A stretch of DNA of 32,753 nt from a virus. The notes under the pieces are model-generated. The model was not told the origin of the DNA and ran no database searches. It saw only the letters and a program-made list of their open reading frames with translations. The DNA is taken from positions 1 through 32,753 of IMG/VR virus record IMGVR_UViG_3300037245_000653. One strand, 5' to 3'. This document shows, in pieces, positions 22,249-28,465 of the stretch. Position 1 is the first letter of the stretch; the number at the start of each line of letters is the position of its first letter. The translations under genes were made by a program, and so were the position numbers.

Positions 22249-24336
22249 ATGCACCCCGGACCCGAACAAGCTTACCCACACATGGGACTTGGAGGCTTCC
22301 TCAAGAAGGTGCTGAAGTTCGAGAAGTCTCACCTCAAAAATCTCTGGAGGGGGATCAAGAAAGATCCGAAGCGTTTGATCCTGGGTGTCGATCCAATCAG
22401 CACCAAGGGGTGGAACAAGATCCTTGGTCGAGACGACCGTGCGCTAGTTAATCAACTGGGTGGTGCAACTGCACACGACTACCAGCAGGCAATGTCAGAA
22501 GGGATCGACATCGGTCCCGGTAAGCAAATGCAAGATGTAGCAGGGATGATCGCTGGTGTCGTGGGTGGAGGTGCAGCTGCGTCGGGATTGGGAGCGGCTG
22601 CAGGTTCTGTTAGTGGTTCCGCGATAGCACCTGCAACGCAGACAGCTATCGGTGCCGCAACGAAGGTAGGGACAGCGTATGCAGCAGGCATGGACGAACC
22701 CGGTGACGAGCTGACTGAAATTGTGCGGGGCTTCAACTCTGGACCGGGAGAGCAGCTAGGTCAGGCGCAGAATTTGCTCAGGAGTTTCCAAGCGCTGGAC
22801 GATCCGTACACCTACGGACTGTCCGGTATGGAACACATGTTTTTTCAACCTAAAGGCAAAGCGGAGGGTGGAAGAGTGCCATCAAAATCACCAGCGCAGG
22901 CGAAGCTCATGCGAGCTGTTGCGCACGGATGGAAGAAGCCCGGTGGCGGACCGTCACGTAGTGTAGCGAGAGAGTTCGTTGCTGCTGACAAGAAAGCTAA
23001 GGGGTATCAAATCGGAGGTCTGGTCGAAAGGGCTCTTGAGGAGCTGAAGAAGCAGCAGAATCCTGACTACAATCCAATCACAGATAGGTACGGCACCGAG
23101 CCCATCACAGGTGCGCAAGCGAAGAAGATGAGCGGCAAGAAAGGAATCCCTGGCACCCTCGGATCCTTTCAACAATTGACAGGGGCTGGGTGGACGGGTG
23201 TCCCTGGTCCTGAGGGAGATTTCAGCGGGATGATGTGGTACCCGCCACAGCCTACGATAACGGGCGGGCTGGAAGGTGCAACACAGGTGGGTGGCTACGC
23301 AGTACCCAACCCCAGTACGCGCACCGGCACTGACTTCGACGAGGACTCCATCGCTGCGGAGATCTACAACAAGTACGGCATCATCGATCCGACGTGGACA
23401 TCGTACGACCGAACCTCGCAGGCGAAGATGAAAGAGGATCCGCTCGCACACTTGGGCGCTGATGACCCTGCACGAGCAGAGTACGAGGGGTGGGACCAGC
23501 AACGTGCAGATGAAGCTGCACGACAAGAGAGATTAGCTTCCTTTACTGCCTACCCGGAGATGGCTGGGAAACAATCACCCCAACGTGAACAGTTACGACA
23601 GCACAAGGCGAGAGTGTCTGACATCCTGAGCGGTGGTGGTGGTGGAGGTGGCAACGTCGTTGCCGGTGGCACACCGGGGTTCTACACAGAAGCACCAGAA
23701 CTACTTGAGGAGGAGCCCGTGGAGATGCAATTCGGTGGACTGGCACAAGCGATGCAAGGTCAACGAGGATCGATGGGCAGGAGAGGCTCCCCTCAGATGA
23801 TGCAAGCAATGCAACGCCAGACCGGCATGGCACCACCCCAGCGTGGTGGCTTCCGTGGGCGCGGTCCTCAACGTATGCCCGGTGGTCGTGGTCGCGGTCG
23901 AGGTCCGCAGCGGCAGATGATGCAGCAAATGGCGCAGCGTCGAGGTCGTGGACCCGGTGGTGGTCGTGGCAATCCTCAGAGGCAAGCGATGATGCAGAGG
24001 ATGCAGGCAGGGCGACGAGGTATGCCTCAGCGTGGTCCGATGAAGCAGTTGGGAGGTCCGCAGCCGCAGCCGGGTCGTGTGCAGCCGGGTGGACCCGGTG
24101 GCATGCCGGGGGGTCGCGGCGAGATGCTCAGTCCTGGCGACGCAAGAATGCCGGGAGGTCGAGCGATGCCTCTCCGTGGCTTCCAGCAGAAGCAGGCGAT
24201 GATGCGTCGAGGAAATCTTGGTGGGAATCGCGTGGGACAGTCTGATCAACAGGGCGGGCTTTCCCGAGCGCTTCAGAAGGGGACGGGTCGTCCTCCCATG
24301 TCGAGAAGGTCTGCCTTCCCTGGTCGCGCAGGATAA
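22249..24336 (+). CDS. Large virion-type protein with cationic helix, Gly-zipper and RGG-rich tail
   Basis: A 695-residue protein. N-terminus: cationic amphipathic segment (GGFLKKVLKFEKSHLKNLWR) then a Gly/Ala-rich hydrophobic stretch at about residues 95-145 (GMIAGVVGGGAAASGLGAAA), parallel in layout to the 14950 protein. Middle: KSPAQAKLMRAVAHGWKKPG followed by SRSVAREFVAADKK, a segment recurrent in phage virion proteins, and YQIGGLVERALEEL. C-terminal ~200 residues: low-complexity RGG/Met/Gln-rich region (RGGFRGRGPQRMPGGRGRGR) introduced by QFGGLAQAMQ. The RGG tail suggests nucleic-acid binding, perhaps to the packaged genome; this is inference. ATG 22249 is 2 nt after terS. It ends 89 nt before the convergent minus-strand genes. 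Confidence 0.62.
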   Translation: MHPGPEQAYPHMGLGGFLKKVLKFEKSHLKNLWRGIKKDPKRLILGVDPISTKGWNKILGRDDRALVNQLGGATAHDYQQAMSEGIDIGPGKQMQDVAGMIAGVVGGGAAASGLGAAAGSVSGSAIAPATQTAIGAATKVGTAYAAGMDEPGDELTEIVRGFNSGPGEQLGQAQNLLRSFQALDDPYTYGLSGMEHMFFQPKGKAEGGRVPSKSPAQAKLMRAVAHGWKKPGGGPSRSVAREFVAADKKAKGYQIGGLVERALEELKKQQNPDYNPITDRYGTEPITGAQAKKMSGKKGIPGTLGSFQQLTGAGWTGVPGPEGDFSGMMWYPPQPTITGGLEGATQVGGYAVPNPSTRTGTDFDEDSIAAEIYNKYGIIDPTWTSYDRTSQAKMKEDPLAHLGADDPARAEYEGWDQQRADEAARQERLASFTAYPEMAGKQSPQREQLRQHKARVSDILSGGGGGGGNVVAGGTPGFYTEAPELLEEEPVEMQFGGLAQAMQGQRGSMGRRGSPQMMQAMQRQTGMAPPQRGGFRGRGPQRMPGGRGRGRGPQRQMMQQMAQRRGRGPGGGRGNPQRQAMMQRMQAGRRGMPQRGPMKQLGGPQPQPGRVQPGGPGGMPGGRGEMLSPGDARMPGGRAMPLRGFQQKQAMMRRGNLGGNRVGQSDQQGGLSRALQKGTGRPPMSRRSAFPGRAG

Positions 24337-24425
24337 CTCCAGTATTGCACCGAGTGCACCGGTACATAGCGCCTATCGCCTGACTCCATGTGCGTTCACG
24401 ATTCCAGTAGTGGAATAGAAAGCCG
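24337..24425. other. Convergent intergenic interval, small hairpins only
   Basis: This is the gap between the plus-strand late module and the minus-strand module. It contains two short inverted repeats: TGCAC-CGA-GTGCA at 24346-24358 and ATTCCA-GTAG-TGGAAT at 24401-24416. Neither is GC-rich and neither is followed by a T tract on either strand, so no convincing intrinsic terminator is present. They may act as weak bidirectional terminators or RNA end-protecting hairpins. A minus-strand ORF also crosses the interval (see findings). Confidence 0.5.
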
Positions 24426-24893
24426 TCAGTGCACTTCGCGTCCATGAAAGTCCTCCGGTCCTAGCACAGTGGTGGCAGGTGAGTGTTCTCTCACGAGGGC
24501 TCGTACGTCTTCTCGATCATCGACGAGGATCTCAGGCTTGATCGAACCAGCCCAGATGGCAACGAGGTTCGGGCCTTTGATCTGAGTCTCCGTAGGCTCT
24601 CGCTGCAGTAGCTCGATGTGCTCCCACAGATCGTGACCTTTCAGCCACTCCTCCTCGTGTCTGTACTTGTTAGCGAATCGTGTGCTGTAGACCAGCACGA
24701 AATGTTCCCTGCGAATCCACTCCCGAACAGCGCGGATGACATCCATGCGGGGCTCGTCATCGGGGAGCCCTTTGTAGTACGCCTTCCACGCTTCTCGGTT
24801 CTTGGGATCAGCTGCAGTGGTCGCCTCAAGGACACGCAAGCGGTCAGTGTGATCGCTCATCGTGCCTTCGAGGTCAACCATGATCGTCTTCAT
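24426..24893 (-). CDS. HAD-superfamily phosphatase (polynucleotide 3'-phosphatase-like)
   Basis: A 155-residue protein with HAD motif I near the N-terminus (MVDLEGTMSDHTDR), motif II VYSTR near residue 70, and motif IV VDDREDVRAL near residue 122. The motif II/IV arrangement and length fit the phosphatase half of phage T4-type polynucleotide kinase/phosphatase and related stand-alone phage phosphatases that repair nucleic acid ends. Motif I reads DLEGT rather than DxDGT, so the usual second aspartate (general acid/base) is Glu; activity may be altered. Its ATG overlaps the stop of the 24890 gene (ATGA). Last gene of the leftward operon. Confidence 0.7.
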   Translation of the reverse strand: MKTIMVDLEGTMSDHTDRLRVLEATTAADPKNREAWKAYYKGLPDDEPRMDVIRAVREWIRREHFVLVYSTRFANKYRHEEEWLKGHDLWEHIELLQREPTETQIKGPNLVAIWAGSIKPEILVDDREDVRALVREHSPATTVLGPEDFHGREVH

Positions 24894-25120
24894 CTTTGCT
24901 TGCGACGTTTCCCTGCTGCCTTCTTCTTGGCTGGACCCGTGGGCTTACGCTTCGCAACCTTCGAGGGGTCGAACACCCTGAGCTGCTTGCGACATTCATT
25001 GATCACCTCGACCAATGTCTCACGGTCTCCTTGATTGGTGAGACTGACCTCGAACCTACCAGTGAGCTTGCGCCCCTTGAGTTCGAGACTTGCTTTCCTA
25101 TGCTGCTTCAACACTGTCAT
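24890..25120 (-). CDS. Small basic protein
   Basis: A 76-residue protein with pI clearly basic. The N-terminal ~50 residues look like a small alpha/beta fold (KASLELKGRKLTGRFEVSLT, then ETLVEVINECRKQL). The C-terminal ~25 residues are a Lys/Arg/Ala/Pro tail (KRKPTGPAKKKAAGKRRKQR), as in histone-like nucleic-acid-binding tails; similar tails occur on the Sak4-like and SSB-like proteins in the same module. SD-like AGGAAC precedes ATG 25120. Probably binds DNA or RNA. Family not recognised. Confidence 0.6.
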   Translation of the reverse strand: MTVLKQHRKASLELKGRKLTGRFEVSLTNQGDRETLVEVINECRKQLRVFDPSKVAKRKPTGPAKKKAAGKRRKQR

Positions 25121-25130
25121 TTCTTAGTTC

Positions 25131-25346
25131 CTATTTTCCCGCTTCGACCTCACGTCGGCGCAGGTACGCAGCCCTGAACCGGCACTCGTCCGAGCAGTAG
25201 TTGGTGATCGCGAGTCCTTTGAATTTCTTACCGCACTCAGGGTTCTCGCAGTTCTTCGATCCACGCTTGCGCATCATTGCAAGCTGGGCACCGACGCTAT
25301 CGCTAGTTGCCTTTACTTTGGGGCTTTTGCGTACTGCAGGCATCAT
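25131..25346 (-). CDS. Small zinc-finger protein
   Basis: 71 residues with four cysteines in C-x4-C...C-x3-C order (NCENPECGKKF, then NYCSDECRFRAAYLRRREV). This is a treble-clef or MYND/ribbon-like zinc site followed by a basic helix. The N-terminal 30 residues are basic. This build is typical of small phage DNA- or RNA-binding zinc fingers. It is the first gene downstream of a consensus-like promoter (25373-25400), with a strong AAGGAGA Shine-Dalgarno 3-4 nt before ATG 25346. Could be an early regulator; inference. The gene ends GCG GGA AAA TAG, which contains a GGGAAAA slippery heptamer (see findings). Confidence 0.68.
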   Translation of the reverse strand: MMPAVRKSPKVKATSDSVGAQLAMMRKRGSKNCENPECGKKFKGLAITNYCSDECRFRAAYLRRREVEAGK

Positions 25347-25372
25347 GGGTCTCCTTACTTTAGTCAGCCCCC

Positions 25373-25400
25373 ATTATACACGGATTCGGTCCCGTGTAAA
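25373..25400 (-). promoter_or_regulatory. Sigma70-like promoter with inverted repeat in the spacer
   Basis: Read on the minus strand: TTTACA (-35, 25400-25395), 16-nt spacer, TATAAT (-10, 25378-25373; exact consensus). An inverted repeat ACACGG-N8-CCGTGT (25397-25392 and 25383-25378) fills the spacer and overlaps both hexamers, a good operator candidate or an accidental palindrome. Transcription would begin near 25366, about 20 nt before the ATG of the zinc-finger gene, and run through the basic protein and HAD phosphatase. The promoter indicates use of host RNA polymerase. Confidence 0.72.
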
Positions 25401-25403
25401 ACG

Positions 25404-25610
25404 TCAGTGTTTCCGCTGATCTATGACCTCACGAGCCCTTTTGATCACGGTCCTGCCGAACTCAAGAGCCGCCTCTGGCGGGAGTCCTAGCCATGCGACG
25501 GGTTTCGGGAACATAATGATGACGTTGTCGTCCTTGATGCCGATAGCAATACCAACCTCACCTTCATCATCTTCGCTTAGCTTCCCGTCAGGGTAGTTCG
25601 GCTCGCTCAT
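25404..25610 (-). CDS. Conserved-type hypothetical phage protein
   Basis: 68 residues with an acidic N-terminus (GKLSEDDEGEVG) and a compact core IAIGIKDDNVIIMFPKPVAW followed by LGLPPEAALEFGRTVIKRAR. I recognise this as a pattern found in small phage/prophage proteins of unknown function (GIKDxxVxxxFPKPVAWLGLPPExA). The fold looks like one beta hairpin plus a helix. Its ATG overlaps the upstream gene stop (ATGA at 25607-25610). Its stop lies 4 nt upstream of the promoter's -35 element. Function unknown. Confidence 0.65.
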   Translation of the reverse strand: MSEPNYPDGKLSEDDEGEVGIAIGIKDDNVIIMFPKPVAWLGLPPEAALEFGRTVIKRAREVIDQRKH

Positions 25611-25888
25611 TCGTCTCTCTCCGGATTAAGATCAGCGGTCGCTCTCTCCAAGAGCAGCGGTACCTCGAATCGTTTGGGGTCCAGACCTTTGTCATGCTGC
25701 GAGCATGCCTCAGTCCATGTCCAACCAATAGCTTCCGCTCGAACGCTCCCGAGTAACTCTACCATCTTTCCAGCCAAAGGTACTAGAGCTGCTATGTTCA
25801 GGGGGGTTAGGTTCGCATCCTTCCCAGCCTGAATGATGAGTTCACTCACTCTCTCCCGATCCCAGCTGCTCTTTTCTGATTCGCTCAT
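25607..25888 (-). CDS. Hypothetical protein overlapping csrA
   Basis: 93 residues from ATG 25888, preceded by AGGGAAG at a good distance. This start overlaps csrA by 47 nt. GTG 25849 (codon 14), preceded by GGGAG, would give an 80-residue protein with only an 8-nt overlap and is a realistic alternative. The protein is helical with a hydrophobic segment [20 protein letters not shown] and a Trp pair ([13 protein letters not shown]). No known motif. ATGA coupling with the next gene. Confidence 0.58.
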   Translation of the reverse strand: MSESEKSSWDRERVSELIIQAGKDANLTPLNIAALVPLAGKMVELLGSVRAEAIGWTWTEACSQHDKGLDPKRFEVPLLLERATADLNPERDE

Positions 25889-26030
25889 AGATTTCTTCCC
25901 TATGTACCGACACCTCTCTCGGTGCGTTGATGCCCAGCCTCACTTGGTTACCTTTGACACCGAGCACCGTGACCGTGACGTTGTCACCAATGCAAATGGC
26001 TTCCCCGGTCTTCCTCGTTAGAATTAGCAT
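25842..26030 (-). CDS. csrA: CsrA/RsmA translational regulator
   Basis: 62 residues matching CsrA over the full length: [20 protein letters not shown], then [19 protein letters not shown] and [11 protein letters not shown]. The RNA-binding residues of beta1 (LTRK, equivalent to Arg6 and neighbours) and of beta5 (V-H-R-E-E, with Arg44) are intact, so it should form the dimer that binds GGA hairpins in 5' leaders. In bacteria CsrA represses or activates central carbon, motility and virulence genes. A phage copy could reprogram host mRNA translation or time phage genes. The start is certain: GGAGG lies 6 nt upstream. It sits between MazG-like and unknown genes. Confidence 0.93.
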   Translation of the reverse strand: MLILTRKTGEAICIGDNVTVTVLGVKGNQVRLGINAPREVSVHREEIYERIRKEQLGSGESE

Positions 26031-26043
26031 CCGTTGCCTCCAT
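26030..26043 (-). promoter_or_regulatory. Two ANGGA motifs over the csrA ribosome binding site
   Basis: On the minus strand, ATGGA (26043-26039) overlaps the GGAGG Shine-Dalgarno (26041-26037), and ACGGA (26034-26030) overlaps the start codon; the two GGA cores are 9 nt apart. ANGGA is the core CsrA recognition sequence, and bacterial csrA is known to repress its own translation through such sites. Autoregulation here is inference from motif placement; both motifs could be by-products of a GGAGG ribosome site. Confidence 0.4.
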
Positions 26044-26459
26044 CAGTCGTAGCGTCCCCCGACTGGCCCGCGAGGTAGGTCTGCCTCCACGACGGGGAAC
26101 TCATACACAAAATTCTCATCTCCTTCTGCAGCAACCCTGATCGCCATGGCGGCTACCTGCACGGCTTCTCGCAGCACCTCCTGTGTGGTCTGACTGCCGT
26201 CCCTGTCGTGCTCCATCAGAGCTTGCGCCAACTCACCTACTTCTTCCATCAGCGCTGCCAGCATGTGCGTGGTCTCAGGGAACTTACCGCGAGCTGCGTC
26301 CAGCTCACCTCTGACCATCGAGATGATCTGTCCGTCTGCACTGTTCAGTCGTTGGTGCGCTGAGAGATCGACGTTCGCACACAGGCACAGGTCGAGTGAG
26401 ACTCCGCACTCGGTGCATCGTTCGATATTCTGTGGATCCAAAAAAGTACACGTCCTCAT
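26043..26459 (-). CDS. MazG-like nucleotide pyrophosphohydrolase with N-terminal Cys cluster
   Basis: 138 residues from ATG 26459, chosen because it overlaps the upstream stop as ATGA and has GGAG 9 nt before it; an ATG five codons upstream (26474) is possible. The N-terminal ~35 residues hold five cysteines (CTFLDPQNIERCTECG, then LDLCLCANV), probably a zinc ribbon. The C-terminal domain is MazG-like: HMLAALMEEVGELAQALMEH with the E-E-x-x-E metal motif, then EVLREAVQVAAMAIRVAAEG. The EAVQVAAMAIR form replaces the classical ExxD by ExxQ, as I recall from phage relatives. The family hydrolyses NTPs/dNTPs or (p)ppGpp-related substrates. Next to csrA it suggests host physiology control. Confidence 0.78.
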   Translation of the reverse strand: MRTCTFLDPQNIERCTECGVSLDLCLCANVDLSAHQRLNSADGQIISMVRGELDAARGKFPETTHMLAALMEEVGELAQALMEHDRDGSQTTQEVLREAVQVAAMAIRVAAEGDENFVYEFPVVEADLPRGPVGGRYD

Positions 26460-26887
26460 TTGTCGTATCTCCATGTGTTGAAAATGTTGTGCAGCTGGTA
26501 GTGAGCGTCTTTGGGATCCTCTCGATTCAAAATACCCACAGAAATTTTCGACAGCTTTTCTCGATCTGCACCATTGATTTCCTCAGCAACGTTGCCGGGG
26601 ATCACGTAGATGTCTGGAGGTGCCTCTGCGATGACGAACACGTAGCCTTGAAACTTGACTCGCTTGCGGATCCAGATGAGCTGCGTCTTCCGCAGTCCAG
26701 GCTTGCCGGGGAAAGGGATCTCCTTGAGCTTCGAGTACTTCAACTCGATGGTGCCACTGACGTTCAGCCCGAGCTGGTAGTCCACGTCGGGGAATCCTGG
26801 CGACGTGTACGCAGACTCGACTCTAGAATAGTGACCGTTGGGCAGGCTCACGTCCCTCAACCACTCCCACAGACTGTCCTCGTTCAT
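26456..26887 (-). CDS. PD-(D/E)XK nuclease (VRR-NUC / resolvase-like)
   Basis: A 143-residue protein with the nuclease core SRVESAYTSPGFPDVDYQLG and GTIELKYSKLKEIPF: a Glu in the first helix, G-x-P-D, and E-x-K (ELK). A conserved segment then reads LRKTQLIWIRKRVKFQGYVF. Size and pattern fit the small phage VRR-NUC/Holliday-junction-resolvase-like enzymes found beside SNF2 helicases. It probably trims or resolves branched DNA during replication or recombination. ATG 26887 overlaps the helicase stop (ATGA), so the two are probably co-translated. Substrate not determinable. Confidence 0.78.
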   Translation of the reverse strand: MNEDSLWEWLRDVSLPNGHYSRVESAYTSPGFPDVDYQLGLNVSGTIELKYSKLKEIPFPGKPGLRKTQLIWIRKRVKFQGYVFVIAEAPPDIYVIPGNVAEEINGADREKLSKISVGILNREDPKDAHYQLHNIFNTWRYDK

Positions 26888-28296
26888 GCTGTTGCACGAC
26901 GGGCTTTTCGAACTCGCCTCTTACGACCGCTAACTGTTGTCGCACGCTCTTCACGTCGCCGGGTGTCGAGGACGAGGGTTGAGAATTCTTTCTTCTTCGC
27001 AACTGCCGTGTAGTACTCTTCTTCAATGGTGTTCCTCGCGATCAAGAATATGTAGTTGACCTTCTTCGTCGTCTCCATGTTCATCACTCGGAAGCGTGAC
27101 TGCTCGAACGTGATGTAGCTGTGATCCCAGCTGTAGAAGACGATGGTTGCTGACTCGCTCAGGTCGAAGCCGAGCCCGCTGCGCACTTGCAGGATCACGA
27201 AGTCTGTGTCGAACACACCGTCCCACTCGGAGCTGCCACTGATCACCTTGTAGGTCCAGTTGAACTCCTCGAACTTCTTGGAAATCGCTTCGATCTCGTG
27301 CGTGTAGCGGCAGATGATGACGACCTTCTCGTCACCAATCCCTGAGCATACGTTCATGAGGTGATCGAGCTTTTCACTTCCGAGCTTGACGACGATGCGC
27401 CTGCGCTTCTTCTCTCCGGGGATGCGCTGCTGGTGGAGCAGGAAGCCTCCGCAGATCTGTTGCAGTTTCTGGATCAGAGTGATGGGTAATGCAGATTCGA
27501 TGGTCAGGTCGTCGAGCACGACTTCGAGATCTTCTTTCATTTCGTTGTAGATGTCTTGACTCGCCTCACTGAGATCGAAGTACGCTTTCTTCCGGTGGAT
27601 ACGCACGGGTGCTTTGCCTATTGATTGACGGGCTTCGTTGAAGGTCACCCGGAAGCTGTACTTGTGGATGATCTTCAACATCTGGTCTTCGTGGTTGTAG
27701 CCTACGAGTTCAGGCCAGGACTTTGTCTTGCTTCTGTTGAACACGGTCTCGTAGTCGCAGTAGATTTTTTTGAAGCCCTCAGATGTGCGAGGGAAGGCAT
27801 TGCCATGTTGAATGAAATCCATGATTGCCCAGAACTGTTCGTAGTTCTTGTCGATGGGCGTGCCGGTGAGTGCCAGACGATAGAAGGCTCGCTTGCCTAG
27901 TGTTCTAACAACTCGACTCTGCGCTGATCCTGGCTTCTTGATGTAGTGTGCTTCGTCTGCGATCACCATCAGGCGACCGTCGTGCTTGACGTACTCCAGT
28001 GACCACTTGTACCACTGTGCACGCAGCGCTTTGTTCTTGACCAGCTCCTGATAGGTCAGGATGAAAATGTCGCAATCCCAGTCGAGGTCGAGATGCAGAT
28101 CGATCTCTTCCTCCCACGTGAGCACTGCCTTCTTCGGACAGATGATGACCAGCGTCTCTGGCTTCATCCGATCCATGATGGCGAGAGAGATCAGGCACTT
28201 CCCTGTGCGCTGTTCTGGGAACAGGGCGAAGCCGTCGTATGCGCAAGCAGTACGAGCAGCGACGTCCTGATATGGTCGGAGTTTAGTGCGAATCAT
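26884..28296 (-). CDS. SNF2-type (superfamily 2) DEAH helicase
   Basis: 470 residues. Motif Q/I: LRPYQDVAARTACAYDGFAL then PEQRTGKC (Walker A with Cys in place of Thr/Ser). Ia: LVIICPKKAVLTWEEE. II: VIADEAHYIKKP (DEAH). III: ALTGTPI. The C-terminal lobe has VVIICRYTHEIEAI (IV), FVILQVRSGLGFDLSESATI (V) and FEQSRFRV (VI, with the expected Q-x-x-R-x-x-R changed to Q-S-R-F-R). The basic C-tail (RRREERATTVSGRKRRVRKA) may bind DNA. Such phage SNF2 proteins remodel replication or recombination intermediates. It starts 14 nt inside the preceding 60-residue gene. The Walker A change is unusual and deserves an activity caveat. Confidence 0.85.
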   Translation of the reverse strand: MIRTKLRPYQDVAARTACAYDGFALFPEQRTGKCLISLAIMDRMKPETLVIICPKKAVLTWEEEIDLHLDLDWDCDIFILTYQELVKNKALRAQWYKWSLEYVKHDGRLMVIADEAHYIKKPGSAQSRVVRTLGKRAFYRLALTGTPIDKNYEQFWAIMDFIQHGNAFPRTSEGFKKIYCDYETVFNRSKTKSWPELVGYNHEDQMLKIIHKYSFRVTFNEARQSIGKAPVRIHRKKAYFDLSEASQDIYNEMKEDLEVVLDDLTIESALPITLIQKLQQICGGFLLHQQRIPGEKKRRRIVVKLGSEKLDHLMNVCSGIGDEKVVIICRYTHEIEAISKKFEEFNWTYKVISGSSEWDGVFDTDFVILQVRSGLGFDLSESATIVFYSWDHSYITFEQSRFRVMNMETTKKVNYIFLIARNTIEEEYYTAVAKKKEFSTLVLDTRRREERATTVSGRKRRVRKARRATA

Positions 28297-28465
28297 GTTG
28301 TTGTTGTTTCGCTATCCCGTAGTAGAAACGCCACCCGATTTCCATTGACTCAAAGTAGTGGGGTTCCCCTGCAATTATGAGCTTCTGAAAATCGAGTGGT
28401 GCTATGCGAGTGAACGGACCCTCGATGGTACGAGGATCCAGCCACCCTGGAGAGTACTGACTCAC
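28283..28465 (-). CDS. 60-residue hypothetical protein between SSB-like and helicase genes
   Basis: The start chosen is GTG 28465, which overlaps the stop of the SSB-like gene as GTGA; an ATG at 28498 in the same frame would lie 37 nt inside that gene. The product begins with SQYSPGWLDPRTIEGP and includes APLDFQKLIIAG and YFESMEIGWRFYYGIAKQQQ. The balanced, aromatic-rich composition looks like a genuine small protein. The 3' end overlaps the helicase start by 14 nt. It fills the only gap between two replication genes. Function unknown. Confidence 0.6.
   Translation of the reverse strand: MSQYSPGWLDPRTIEGPFTRIAPLDFQKLIIAGEPHYFESMEIGWRFYYGIAKQQQHDSH

Noticed and set aside
24337-24425. Intrinsic terminator between the convergent modules
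   Set aside because: The two hairpins are short, AT-rich or with tiny loops, and no T tract follows on either strand.
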